A program made the translations under genes and the position numbers. Under the pieces are notes generated by a model. That model saw only the letters and a program-made list of their open reading frames with translations, did no database searches and was not told where the DNA came from. From NCBI RefSeq assembly GCF_000983115.1, contig NZ_CGIH01000009.1:1-64000 (forward strand): a stretch of 64,000 nucleotides of DNA. The letters are read 5' to 3'. Below are positions 44,374 to 52,063 of this stretch, piece after piece (position 1 is the stretch's first letter; every line of letters begins with the position of its first letter). Source of the DNA: Syntrophomonas zehnderi OL-4 (GTDB lineage: Bacteria; Bacillota; Syntrophomonadia; Syntrophomonadales; Syntrophomonadaceae).

Positions 44374-44859
44374 ATGTTCGATAGAGAAAAATTTGCTTCA
44401 AGATTAAGGGTATTAAGAAGTGAACAGAGTATATCTACACGAAAACTCGGCAAGGAGATAAATATAAGTTCATCAGCGATAACCCAATTTGAAAAAGGTA
44501 CATCTTTGCCCGCTCTGGACACCTTGACCTCACTTGCTAATTTCTTTGAAGTGAGCACTGATTATCTGCTGGGCATCACAGATAACCCCAGCCCCCTTCC
44601 CGATGTAGGTAAGAGCACCTTTACCTTAGCTGAATTGCCTGGGGAGGATTACTACTTTTCCGGTAATACAAATGAAAACAATGAAAATAAACCTAATAAG
44701 GATGAGTTGAGGAAATTAACGGAAGGATTAGATGATGAGTCAGTGGCAGAGTTGAAAAAATATGCTGAATACCTGAGGATAAGGCAGACGTTGGACAGCG
44801 GGAGCGACGAAAGCTCCGCTGGATCGGATATAAACGATAATGCACGAGGGGTAAAATAA
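44374..44859 (+). CDS. XRE regulator of divergent pair 3, with extended C-terminus
   Basis: ATG 44374 follows AAGGAG; upstream codons are not used. The product is 161 residues. HTH: RLRVLRSEQSISTRKLGKEI, SSSAITQFEKGTSLPALDTL, then SLANFFEVSTDYLLGITDNP. Unlike pairs 1 and 2 it carries a further 85 residues ending with a helical block (ELRKLTEGLDDESVAELKKY, AEYLRIRQTLDSGSDESSAG). That block is duplicated in decayed form at 45601-45753. Confidence 0.85.
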   Translation: MFDREKFASRLRVLRSEQSISTRKLGKEINISSSAITQFEKGTSLPALDTLTSLANFFEVSTDYLLGITDNPSPLPDVGKSTFTLAELPGEDYYFSGNTNENNENKPNKDELRKLTEGLDDESVAELKKYAEYLRIRQTLDSGSDESSAGSDINDNARGVK

Positions 44860-44920
44860 TCTGAATAATAAGATAAATAATGTAATTATGTACCCCTCCC
44901 AATAAAGGGGGGCAAATAAA

Positions 44921-45532
44921 TTGACATTATATTTAAACGTTCCTTATTCAGAAAAAGATGAAGCGAAAACACTAGGGGCTAAATGGAATCCAGAGTTAAG
45001 AATGTGGTATGTTGAAAACAAATATGATTATTATAAGTTTGCGAAATGGCGTAAATTCTCTAATACAAGTGTGATTATTTGTGACTATCTACTAATCGTT
45101 AAAAGTAAACGCTCTTGTTTTCGATGCCAAACCGAAACCCCAGTTATTTCATTAGCAACCGGCAATTATGTGCCAATAGAGAATCCGAAAGTCAATCAGG
45201 ACAAAATTATTTTAATTGATGCGCCTAAGAATATGCCCGATCCTTTACATTTTTACCTTAAAAAGGCATTTAATTTTTATTATGGGTTTTCAAATTTTAT
45301 CCAGGATTGGTATTTCGCAAATCACTGTGTGCACTGCGGTAATAATTACTTATATGAGGAACCAAGTGGCCCGTTTTATTTTTATCCGAAATCAAAGATA
45401 AAAGATTTGTCTTTCTACAGCATAAAACTCCAGAGTGATCTGGAGCTTAGTGGTTTTTTAACCTTTGGTAATACCGGAACTATACTTAAAAGTGAATGTT
45501 CCGAGTTTATTGAATTAGACGTTAAAATCTAA
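44921..45532 (+). CDS. DUF5710-domain protein
   Basis: The protein has 203 residues from TTG 44921 with SD AAAGGGGGG. The N-terminal LYLNVPYSEKDEAKTLGAKW, NPELRMWYV is the DUF5710 module often seen at the start of conjugative primases (TraC-like) and other plasmid proteins. Later, CFRCQ and HCVHCGNNYLYEE suggest zinc binding. There is no primase or other catalytic domain. The function is unknown. Confidence 0.65.
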   Translation: MTLYLNVPYSEKDEAKTLGAKWNPELRMWYVENKYDYYKFAKWRKFSNTSVIICDYLLIVKSKRSCFRCQTETPVISLATGNYVPIENPKVNQDKIILIDAPKNMPDPLHFYLKKAFNFYYGFSNFIQDWYFANHCVHCGNNYLYEEPSGPFYFYPKSKIKDLSFYSIKLQSDLELSGFLTFGNTGTILKSECSEFIELDVKI

Positions 45533-45600
45533 ACAAAATAATGACCACCATTTAAGTATTGCCCTGGACAAAAAAAGAAGACCAGACTGATCAGCAACCT

Positions 45601-45753
45601 GGTCGTAGTAAAATAAATGATTTAATAGGGAGTTTGGATGAGGAATCTATGGGATAGTTACATAAATTTATTAGGTATCTGCAAGCTCGGCAGAGCTTGT
45701 CGCCCGGGAGCGACGAAAGCTCCGCTGGATTGGATGGAAGAAGGGCTAAGTAA
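45601..45753 (+). pseudogene. Remnant of an XRE regulator C-terminal domain
   Basis: In frame the segment reads GRSKINDLIGSLDEESMG, then TAG, then LHKFIRYLQARQSLSPGSDE, SSAGLD, homologous to the last 55 residues of 44374-44859 (LRKLTEGLDDESVAELKKYA...SGSDESSAGSD). The HTH half is absent and an internal TAG is present. It marks a lost fourth copy of the regulator module. Confidence 0.75.
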
Positions 45754-45808
45754 AATTTAGATAATACTTAGTCACTAATTAAGCAAATTCACATAAAGGA
45801 GTGTAACT

Positions 45809-46165
45809 GTGAACAATAACATGAGCTTCGAAAGTCAAACTGCCCAATCTTCTGTCAATATGGTATTCTGCAGATCATGCGGTAGCCAGATTAGACAAGA
45901 GGCAGAAATCTGTCCCCGTTGTGGTGTTAGACAATTGCCTCCACCAACAGAAACTCTCGGTGATAAAAATCGAATCGCAGCTGGCGTACTTGCTCTGTTA
46001 CTGGGTGGCCTTGGGGTACATAAGTTTTATATGGGGCAAGTGGGTAAAGGGATTTTGTATTTATTATTCGTGTGGACTTTTATTCCATCTATTTTGGCCC
46101 TGATTGAAGGTATCTGTATATTGGTTGAAACAGATGCTAAATTTGCACGCAGATTGAACGCCTAA
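45809..46165 (+). CDS. Zinc-ribbon plus TM2-domain membrane protein
   Basis: The protein has 118 residues from GTG 45809 with SD AAAGGAG. A double CxxC zinc ribbon (FCRSCGSQIRQEAEICPRCG; about 21-40) is followed by a TM2 domain with two helices (GVLALLLGGLGVHKFYMGQV, GILYLLFVWTFIPSILALIE). TM2 proteins with zinc ribbons are common in Firmicutes; their role is unsettled. Confidence 0.85.
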   Translation: MNNNMSFESQTAQSSVNMVFCRSCGSQIRQEAEICPRCGVRQLPPPTETLGDKNRIAAGVLALLLGGLGVHKFYMGQVGKGILYLLFVWTFIPSILALIEGICILVETDAKFARRLNA

Positions 46166-46208
46166 CGGCTGCTTTATAATCAGCTGCGCTCTCTGTTTGT
46201 GACATACT

Positions 46209-46276
46209 CCCCGGAATGAATTCCGGGGCTTTCCCGCACGTGTTTTATAAAAAACCCGGAGCGAAAACGCCCCGGG
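46209..46276. terminator. Tandem terminator hairpins between convergent genes
   Basis: CCCCGGAATGAATTCCGGGG (46209-46228) is a perfect palindrome. A second hairpin, CCCGGAGCG/CGCCCCGGG (46255-46276), has one mismatch and a run of T/A before it. They separate the + strand TM2 gene from the long minus-strand conjugation region. Confidence 0.7.
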
Positions 46277-46286
46277 AATATTGTGG

Positions 46287-46712
46287 TTAATCGTTTTGTT
46301 GACAAATCCGGTTGGCAAGTAGTTCAATTTTATGTAGCCGGGGCATTAACCGTCTGGCCGTATGACCCTCGACCTCCACCAGGGTAGCATCCAGCTCTAG
46401 ATCCCTGAGTCCTTCGAGAAAGGCCTGGACAGCTTGCGAGGCATCCTCGCCAGTTTTTAAAGCCTGATCGCGTACATTTAAAGCCGCGTCGAGCTTCCTA
46501 TACTCACCGCGCGCGGCCGCGAACGGATTAAAATCCTCTAGCCGCCTGGCTTCCTCCCGGCGTCGCATATCCTCCATCGCCCACCAGTTGTTGATTCCTA
46601 TTACCAGGAGATCTTTGGCCGCCTGCTCCGGGCTGATTCCCAGGACTTCCGCTCTGCTTTTGATTGCCTCTTGGGCAATCTCCAGCTCTTCCGTATTAAG
46701 CTTAATTTCCAT
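46287..46712 (-). CDS. Hypothetical helical protein
   Basis: I use ATG 46712 (MEIKLNTEELEIAQEAIKSR), with AAGGGGG 9 bases upstream, giving 141 residues. The frame is open further to 46847, and a TTG near 46823 with an AAGGGGG site is an alternative. The sequence is helical and charged (EDMRRREEARRLEDFNPFAA) with no catalytic motif. It is the last gene of the minus-strand maintenance region. Confidence 0.5.
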   Translation of the reverse strand: MEIKLNTEELEIAQEAIKSRAEVLGISPEQAAKDLLVIGINNWWAMEDMRRREEARRLEDFNPFAAARGEYRKLDAALNVRDQALKTGEDASQAVQAFLEGLRDLELDATLVEVEGHTARRLMPRLHKIELLANRICQQND

Positions 46713-46872
46713 GCTTGTTTCCCCCTTGTATGATATTTTTAACATCTGACCCAATTTCGCACCTGGGCTAATCTCTTTTCCAGGCCAGAGTTCCACACCG
46801 TAAGAACCAGTAATCCCTATACGCAAAATAACTCCCCCTTTCATCATTAAAAGCCGCTTTGATAATCACGTA

Positions 46873-47388
46873 TCACATTAAGCCCATTTCTGTAAGGCTC
46901 GCATAACATCCAGTGGCACCCACAATAACGTGGTCAAGGACTTCAATTCCTAGTAGATCTCCAGCCTCTTTCATTCTGCGGGTTATATCTATATCCTCTC
47001 GGCTAGGGGTAGGATCACCGCTGGGATGATTGTGTACCAAAATAACACTGGCAGCACTACCTAAAATTGCCACCTTAAAGACCTCACGAGCATGGACAAT
47101 AGAACTGCTTAAACCACCGACACTTACAACATTGGCGGCATTTACATGTCCCTTCCGATCCAAATAAAGGCATATAAAGTGCTCCCTATCGCAGTTTTCC
47201 AAATCGAAATGTTCTTGCATCATCCGATATACGTTTTGTGGGGAACAGATTCCCTCACTGCTTACATACCACGGGCCTGACTCGCGCACTAAACGCGTGG
47301 TTACCCAGTAAAAACATTTTTCTGCCCCTGTTTTTGTAACCGCAGGCATATCTCCGCCATAAAATAAATTACTCTCTTTTATATTCAT
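46873..47388 (-). CDS. radC: RadC/JAB-domain protein
   Basis: The protein has 171 residues. The JAB metal motif is complete: the conserved E precedes (CDREHFICLYLD) and VHNHPSGDPTPSREDID supplies the two His and the Asp. Mobile-element RadC proteins of this length lack the N-terminal HhH domain of chromosomal RadC. The role is unclear, possibly deubiquitinase-like or an aid to single-strand DNA handling. It lies near ssb. Confidence 0.85.
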   Translation of the reverse strand: MNIKESNLFYGGDMPAVTKTGAEKCFYWVTTRLVRESGPWYVSSEGICSPQNVYRMMQEHFDLENCDREHFICLYLDRKGHVNAANVVSVGGLSSSIVHAREVFKVAILGSAASVILVHNHPSGDPTPSREDIDITRRMKEAGDLLGIEVLDHVIVGATGCYASLTEMGLM

Positions 47389-47473
47389 ACAATCGGGACG
47401 GGCTTTTTGTTAGCCCGTCCCATTCCTCCCTTCGCGGTAAAAATAGGATCCGGGCTAACGCCCAATTATTAAA

Positions 47474-47638
47474 CTAGATTAAGTTGTAAGCGATATTCCA
47501 TGCCCTCGTCAGGCCTTCCAGCAACCCCTTATAATACATATGCTGGGGATGGCCTTCTGGATGCTTTTCTAATTCCTCTTTTACAATCTTAATGTGTTGA
47601 TCAATGCTCTCTAGGATATCAATGGTTTGTGTAGACAT
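47474..47638 (-). CDS. Small hypothetical protein (54 aa)
   Basis: I read this directly from the minus strand: MSTQTIDILESIDQHIKIVK, EELEKHPEGHPQHMYYKGLL, EGLTRAWNIAYNLI. GGAGGAGGGAG lies 7-10 bases before ATG 47638. It is helical, with a conserved-looking GHPQHMYYKGLLEG block. The function is unknown. Confidence 0.6.
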   Translation of the reverse strand: MSTQTIDILESIDQHIKIVKEELEKHPEGHPQHMYYKGLLEGLTRAWNIAYNLI

Positions 47639-47712
47639 GCACGACTCCCTCCTCCTTTAAAATATAAAGCAGGCAAATGCCTGCTTTATCACCCCTACTG
47701 TTATTCCTACTG

Positions 47713-48105
47713 TTATTGCAGATTTTCTAACTCACCATCCGGATTATAAAGAGGATATTCTGAGTCTTTATTCCGTGGCTTTGATGAGCCTTTCTTTTTT
47801 TCAGCATCTTTCTTCTCTCTGCTGTTCATAAGTAAAATTTTATTTGCGTTAACACTCCAGTAAACTTTTCCGTCCTCGGATTTACTGCTGCGCATCTCAC
47901 CTTGAACCAAGATTAAAACGCCTTTTTTGGCTATATTAGCCGCCCAGGCTCTTTCCCAACAGGTCACTTCGAAAAAGTCAGTAGGCAGATCTTTCCCTCT
48001 GCTCACAGCCACTCCGAATTTAACGACCTCTTTCCCGCTGTTCGTAGTATAAATCTCAGCATCGCGGGTAACATTTCCAATAAGTGTAATCTGATTCAAA
48101 TACAT
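47713..48105 (-). CDS. ssb: Single-stranded DNA-binding protein
   Basis: The protein has 130 residues with an OB-fold: MYLNQITLIGNVTRDAEIYT, VKFGVAVSRGKDLPTDFFEV, WAANIAKKGVLILVQGEMRS. The tail is short and ends NPDGELENLQ, not the DDDIPF of housekeeping SSBs. Plasmid- and ICE-borne SSBs protect the transferred strand. The leader and first codons are duplicated in front of the small frame at 49377. Confidence 0.85.
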   Translation of the reverse strand: MYLNQITLIGNVTRDAEIYTTNSGKEVVKFGVAVSRGKDLPTDFFEVTCWERAWAANIAKKGVLILVQGEMRSSKSEDGKVYWSVNANKILLMNSREKKDAEKKKGSSKPRNKDSEYPLYNPDGELENLQ

Positions 48106-48139
48106 ACTAATTCCTCCCTTTCATTTTTACAAACTTAAG

Positions 48140-48331
48140 TTAATCAAAATAACTGAAATAACCCTGTTCCTCGCATTCTTCCATATACTGATCTGCTAAC
48201 CTGTCATATTCGGCGTCAATTTTTTCGATATCTTCGTCAGTAGCCCCAAGAGACAAATACCGCTCCCTGACTACTTCTGGCTGTTTATAGCCGTTCTCGC
48301 GTAACCACTGCCGAAAAGTTAATTCCTTCAA
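48140..48331 (-). CDS. Small acidic hypothetical protein
   Basis: The protein has 63 residues: MKELTFRQWLRENGYKQPEV, then ATDEDIEKIDAEYDRLADQY and EQGYFSYFD. It is strongly acidic and helical. SD GAGGGG lies upstream. I do not recognise it; the charge is compatible with an anti-restriction or inhibitor role, but that is a guess. Confidence 0.5.
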   Translation of the reverse strand: MKELTFRQWLRENGYKQPEVVRERYLSLGATDEDIEKIDAEYDRLADQYMEECEEQGYFSYFD

Positions 48332-48430
48332 ATAACCACCCCTCTCAAATTTCTAACTGCTCACAGAAAGCAAAAAACGGCCAATCCATAAGCATAAAAC
48401 TCACGAATTGACCGTTATTGGCTCAATTAA

Positions 48431-48754
48431 TTAAATAAGAACCTGGTTTAGCAGCTCCCGGGCATTGTTAAAATCTTGTTGTGATAAACAACCAATGATT
48501 TTAACCAGCCCTATTTTCACTGTCATTAGTTGGCCTGCGCATACTTTAGATGGAATACGCAGACTCGCTTCCTGCCAATCCTTTAACAATAATTCATACT
48601 GGTTCCGAACAGGTCTGCTAGAAATAGCAGCTATAACAACGGAACCCGTCCCATTATACGTTTCCCTGCTAACAACAAGAGCGGGCCTGATTTTTGCACC
48701 GCTCAAGTCGCTATAGGTAAACATTGCTACAACAACATCACCAGGTTTCAGCAT
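48431..48754 (-). CDS. MazF/PemK-type toxin
   Basis: ATG 48754 (MLKPGDVVVAMFTYSDLSGA) gives 107 residues. The start GDVV..., then IRPALVVSRETYNGTGSVVI and LRIPSKVCAGQLMTVKIGLV, match the PemK/MazF fold, an mRNA endoribonuclease. It overlaps the upstream antitoxin gene by 17 bases. Confidence 0.8.
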   Translation of the reverse strand: MLKPGDVVVAMFTYSDLSGAKIRPALVVSRETYNGTGSVVIAAISSRPVRNQYELLLKDWQEASLRIPSKVCAGQLMTVKIGLVKIIGCLSQQDFNNARELLNQVLI

Positions 48755-48914
48755 AACTGGCATCCACCTCCAGATCATTCCAATCATCATACATTTGCTC
48801 TGGATCCTGAAGCGGTACTGCCAACTGCCTTAAAATTACCTTACATAAAAGCTTAAGTTCATCATCTGAAAGATGATATAACTCCCGGATTAGCTGTTCT
48901 ACCTTTGCAGACAT
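48738..48914 (-). CDS. Antitoxin partner of the MazF-like toxin
   Basis: ATG 48914 (GAGGTG 6 bases upstream) gives 58 residues: MSAKVEQLIRELYHLSDDEL, ending DDWNDLEVDASYAETW. Small size, acidic end and overlap with a MazF-type toxin identify it as the antitoxin. The N-terminal helix set resembles DUF2281/antitoxin families. Confidence 0.65.
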   Translation of the reverse strand: MSAKVEQLIRELYHLSDDELKLLCKVILRQLAVPLQDPEQMYDDWNDLEVDASYAETW

Positions 48915-48921
48915 ACCAATC

Positions 48922-49350
48922 ACCTCAAAACCATTGTAACATAATTCTTTCAGCACAATCACTCCCTTCTAATATTTCCCACTTAATAAAAAAACGACCA
49001 TTTCATAAGTTATAAATACTCATAAAATGATCGTTTAACAGACTATTAAGCAGCTACATAACCAGTATAACTGGCAACAATGTCACCGAAGTGACCACTA
49101 CCTGAAAAGGCAATAATGGCTATGCCGTACACAACCCAACGGGCAACAATGAAATATATATATAGTTTAAACTCATTACCAAAAATTATCAAGGGGTTTT
49201 GGCATGTTTTTCCCATTTTAAACATTTTTTAAAAGGAAAGCACCTCAGATCCTCCAATCGAACTACAAACTTACGATTCGCTTCATCAGTAATAAGAATA
49301 CATCCTGGAGCATAGCTAAGCAGAAAGCGGTTTCCTTTAGGCGATGTTCC
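48922..49350. repeat. Duplicated segment, copy A
   Basis: About 425 bases here match 50532-50955 at roughly 85-90% by eye. They include the leader CATTGTAAC...CAATCACTCCCTT, a hairpin (AACGACCATTTCATAAG/ATAAAATGATCGTT), a conserved non-coding block (AACAGACTATTAAGCAGCTA) and the 3' coding part of the 50776 gene up to GCGATGTTCC. The coding end of the copy is fused to the ssb start. Confidence 0.75.
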
Positions 49351-49377
49351 GTTAACCATAATCTGATTTAAATACAT
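49189..49377 (-). CDS. Chimeric small ORF: ssb start fused to C-terminus of the 51243-50776 protein
   Basis: The frame has 62 codons. Residues 1-6 (MYLNQI) and the leader with GAGGAATTAGT are those of ssb (48105). From residue 11 (GTSPKGNRFLLSYAPGCILI, TDEANRKFVVRLEDL) it matches the last 60 residues of 51243-50776. The junction is at 49350/49351. It may be expressed from the ssb-type signals, but a function is doubtful. Confidence 0.55.
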   Translation of the reverse strand: MYLNQIMVNGTSPKGNRFLLSYAPGCILITDEANRKFVVRLEDLRCFPFKKCLKWEKHAKTP

Positions 49378-49419
49378 ACTAATTCCTCTCTTTCGCCTGT
49401 TAGTTACATATTTACCGCA

Positions 49420-49590
49420 TTATTCTACGTGACAACTGAGTATTTTTGACTTTCTAACCCGCTTGATATAGGACGAGCCTTTTTTATCCCACGTGGCAAA
49501 AATAATAACACCGATATCGTTTGCTATTAGCTCGCCACTATAGGTTTTAGCCTTGCCTCTTTCAAGGCAGGTAAGCGTTACTTTTCTCAT
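49420..49590 (-). CDS. Small basic hypothetical protein
   Basis: ATG 49590 follows GGGAGGAATTAGT, the same leader as ssb. The product is 56 residues: MRKVTLTCLERGKAKTYSGE, LIANDIGVIIFATWDKKGSS, then a basic end (YIKRVRKSKILS). It is likely a small beta-rich protein; I do not recognise it. Confidence 0.5.
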   Translation of the reverse strand: MRKVTLTCLERGKAKTYSGELIANDIGVIIFATWDKKGSSYIKRVRKSKILSCHVE

Positions 49591-49800
49591 ACTAATTCCT
49601 CCCTTTGTCCCGACTCCCTTATGTAGCCTGTCGGGCCTCACTTTTTCTAATAAAACAACGGTCAATTCATAAGTATAAAACTCACGAATTGACCGTTTAA
49701 TTAATTAGTCAATAATTACATTACCGGCATAACTGGTGAAATCCGTCACCAGAATATGGCCACAACTTGCACATTATTCACATTGGCTCGCATTAGATTA

Positions 49801-50067
49801 TTATTTGTAGACATCGCGCCTATTTTTTATTGTTAAAATATGCACTTGCCTATCTTTAAATTGATACTCGAAAATTATTCTCCAGCTTCCAACTCTAAGC
49901 CTTAACTCATTACCCTGTCCGCCTTTAAGTTTAATTACATCTGCTCGGGGAGGGTATTGGGTTAGTTTATTTATACCTTCTTTGATTTTAATCTGAACCG
50001 CTCTGTCCAGATCCTTCAACTGTTTTAATGCTTTTGGCGAGAAAATTATCTTAAATTCCGAGTTCAC
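49801..50067 (-). CDS. RelE/ParE-superfamily toxin
   Basis: I prefer GTG 50067 (GGAGG 9 bases upstream) within the antitoxin end; the product is 88 residues. IIFSPKALKQLKDLDRAVQI, ADVIKLKGGQGNELRLRVGS and WRIIFEYQFKDRQVHILTIK are typical of RelE-type mRNA interferases; the R-VG-WRIIFE block holds the catalytic region. It overlaps the antitoxin stop by 17 bases. Confidence 0.85.
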   Translation of the reverse strand: MNSEFKIIFSPKALKQLKDLDRAVQIKIKEGINKLTQYPPRADVIKLKGGQGNELRLRVGSWRIIFEYQFKDRQVHILTIKNRRDVYK

Positions 50068-50260
50068 GCCATACATCCTCCGCATTAATGCCTTTTCCGT
50101 CTTTTATATCAGCTCTCGCCTCCATAATCTCTTGGGCTTCCAATGGAGAAATTACATCTTCAGCCCATGGTTTTAGGATAACCAATAAAGCTAATACTTG
50201 TTCTTCGCTTAATAGGTCTACAAGTGTTTTTAACTCTTCCCTCGCAATTGACACTTTCAT
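50051..50260 (-). CDS. Antitoxin partner of the RelE-like toxin
   Basis: ATG 50260 (AAGGTGG upstream) gives 69 residues: MKVSIAREELKTLVDLLSEE, then PLEAQEIMEARADIKDGKGI and NAEDVWRELGI. The C-terminal AxxDIKxGKxxxxEDVWxELG pattern is the common RelB-like end. It is the first gene of the pair. Confidence 0.75.
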   Translation of the reverse strand: MKVSIAREELKTLVDLLSEEQVLALLVILKPWAEDVISPLEAQEIMEARADIKDGKGINAEDVWRELGI

Positions 50261-50297
50261 TAAACCACCTTTTTGATAAATAATACTTTCACTGCTG

Positions 50298-50468
50298 CTA
50301 AACTGGTCTGCCCACTTCCAGACAGAGTTCAATAGCTTCCTGAATTCGCGTAAGTAACTCATTCATGGTTTTTGCCTGGCTGTGGCATCCTTTTAAAGCA
50401 GGTACGGAAGCTACAAGCATACCGTCTTCATCTTTTTCAATCAGGACGGTAAAAGTACGTTTCTCCAC
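50298..50468 (-). CDS. Orphan HicB-like antitoxin (56 aa)
   Basis: I read this from GTG 50468 with SD GGAGGTAAG: MEKRTFTVLIEKDEDGMLVA, SVPALKGCHSQAKTMNELLT, RIQEAIELCLEVGRPV. The EKDEDG-LVASVPALKGCHSQ motif is the HicB core. No HicA toxin with its dsRBD-like fold is adjacent. The last bases (GCTGCTAAACTGGTCTG) are repeated at 50501-50517, suggesting a deletion there. Confidence 0.75.
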   Translation of the reverse strand: MEKRTFTVLIEKDEDGMLVASVPALKGCHSQAKTMNELLTRIQEAIELCLEVGRPV

Positions 50469-50531
50469 GTGCTTACCTCCATTTCTCTCACCGTGTTACT
50501 GCTGCTAAACTGGTCTGGTGTCTATCTTCTA

Positions 50532-50955
50532 CCTCAAGACCATTGTAACATAGATTTTTAAGTACAATCACTCCCTTACAAATTATTGCTGCTGAACAAA
50601 AAACGACCATTTCATAAGTCATAAATACTCATAAAATGATCGTTTAACAGACTATTAAGCAGCTACATAACCAGTATAACTGGCAAAAATGTCACCGAAG
50701 TGACCACTACCTTAAAAGGCAATAACGGCGATGCCATTCACAACCCAACGGGCATTAAATATAACTACTCTTAGTTTAACTGCCTTTCCATTTTTTATCA
50801 AGAGTTTTTAATGTTTTCCATTTTAAACATTCGGCAAGTTTAAAACGCTGTAAATCCTCCAACTGAGTCACAAATTTGCGATTCTCTTCATCCGTAATAT
50901 GAATACATCCTGGAGCATACCTAAGCAGGAAGCGGTTTCCTTTAGGCGATGTTCC
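50532..50955. repeat. Duplicated segment, copy B
   Basis: This is the presumed original of copy A (48922-49350), because here the coding part is continuous with a full-length gene. It contains the hairpin AACGACCATTTCATAAG/ATAAAATGATCGTT and the conserved block AACAGACTATTAAGCAGCTA. Confidence 0.75.
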
Positions 50956-51243
50956 ATATTCCCCTTCATATTTTCCTCCTGCTTCTTCCAGACGGACTAC
51001 AAACCAGGCCATGGTTTCCTGTTCAACTGCATCGAAATAACCGTAATTAGGTTGATGCCAAAAATCAGTACCGGATACCTCAGTTTTTTGAAGGTATCCG
51101 GACTGTTTTAAACGATGTAAAGCATTGGCGGTTTGTAATCCAAAAAGAACTTCCAGCACTGCTTCTGGAGAGGGGCCGATTTTTTTTATAAAATTATATA
51201 TCAGTAATTGCCTTTCCGAGTAGGAATACACGTATCCTCCCAT
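50776..51243 (-). CDS. Hypothetical protein, possible winged-helix N-terminus
   Basis: ATG 51243 (AGGAGGTG 8 bases upstream) gives 155 residues. YSERQLLIYNFIKKIGPSPE, then LHRLKQSGYLQKTEVSGTDF, looks like a winged-helix fold. The C-terminal half (TSPKGNRFLLRYAPGCIHIT, TQLEDLQRFKLAECLKW) is the part duplicated at 49189-49350. It may be a replication- or transfer-related regulator; I do not recognise the family with certainty. Confidence 0.5.
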   Translation of the reverse strand: MGGYVYSYSERQLLIYNFIKKIGPSPEAVLEVLFGLQTANALHRLKQSGYLQKTEVSGTDFWHQPNYGYFDAVEQETMAWFVVRLEEAGGKYEGEYGTSPKGNRFLLRYAPGCIHITDEENRKFVTQLEDLQRFKLAECLKWKTLKTLDKKWKGS

Positions 51244-51260
51244 AAATAACACCTCCTGGT

Positions 51261-52058
51261 TTACAGTAGCCTGTTCACCAGATACAGATGCAACTTTTTC
51301 TGTTCGGCGGAAAAATAACGTACCTTACAGGATACGCGATACCCTTTTTGAACATCCCCCATTAAGGGTATGGGTGCTAATCCCAATACTCCTGGAGTAA
51401 GATCAGGCTCAATAAGCACATTGCCATCCACAACTCTGTATACAGTGCCCGAAATGAACTGTCCCCGCTTATAGTCGGCCTGGCTCCAGGGATCCGGCCG
51501 GGCGGCTCGGACAGAAACCTGAAGGGGGTTAACCGAAACCACCATAGCGTTTACTGTTTCCCCTATATGATATTGCTCCCGAAGTGTGGCCGCTCTGCGT
51601 ATCACTGCCTGTGATCGGGGAACATCTACCAGAACACCACCCCCGACATCCACTATTAGGGTAGAAATGTTATCTATTATTACAATTGCCCTTACTGTAA
51701 CCGGTATAATATCCCCCGCGGTCAATTTTTTTTGTAGATCTTCAGCTGCTTCTTTTACTATCTCTTTGCGGCTACAAGCAATAATATTGTTTTCCCGATC
51801 GATGCCTTTAATTTTTACTATAATGTCCTGCCCAACGAAACGACTTATTAAACTAGCGTCAACCCCAGTTTCCTGGTCAGGTACGTATCCTTTTATCCCC
51901 GGGTAATCAGGAAACACCAGAATCCATACCGGCTTACCATCTACATAATCAATAGCCCCTACCTGGGCTTCCACCGGACGCTCACGCTCCTTCATCTGAA
52001 ACAACACTTCCCATGTATCGGCTACATGTCTATATCCTTCTGGTTTTAAGTCAGCCAT
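51261..52058 (-). CDS. S1-domain-like protein of the conjugation region
   Basis: The protein has 265 residues. Segments GQDIIVKIKGIDRENNIIAC, GDIIPVTVRAIVIIDNISTL, IVDVGGGVLVDVPRSQAVIR and VSVNPLQVSVRAA show repeated beta-barrel character of S1/OB type. S1-like proteins of this kind are common next to topB in Gram-positive ICEs and plasmids; they may bind RNA or ssDNA. It lies 5 bases downstream of topB. Confidence 0.65.
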   Translation of the reverse strand: MADLKPEGYRHVADTWEVLFQMKERERPVEAQVGAIDYVDGKPVWILVFPDYPGIKGYVPDQETGVDASLISRFVGQDIIVKIKGIDRENNIIACSRKEIVKEAAEDLQKKLTAGDIIPVTVRAIVIIDNISTLIVDVGGGVLVDVPRSQAVIRRAATLREQYHIGETVNAMVVSVNPLQVSVRAARPDPWSQADYKRGQFISGTVYRVVDGNVLIEPDLTPGVLGLAPIPLMGDVQKGYRVSCKVRYFSAEQKKLHLYLVNRLL

Positions 52059-52063
52059 TTTAC

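Noticed and set aside
44310-44558. Minus-strand 82-codon frame inside XRE pair 3
   Set aside because: It lies opposite the HTH of the clear XRE gene at 44374 and covers the operator; no start signal.
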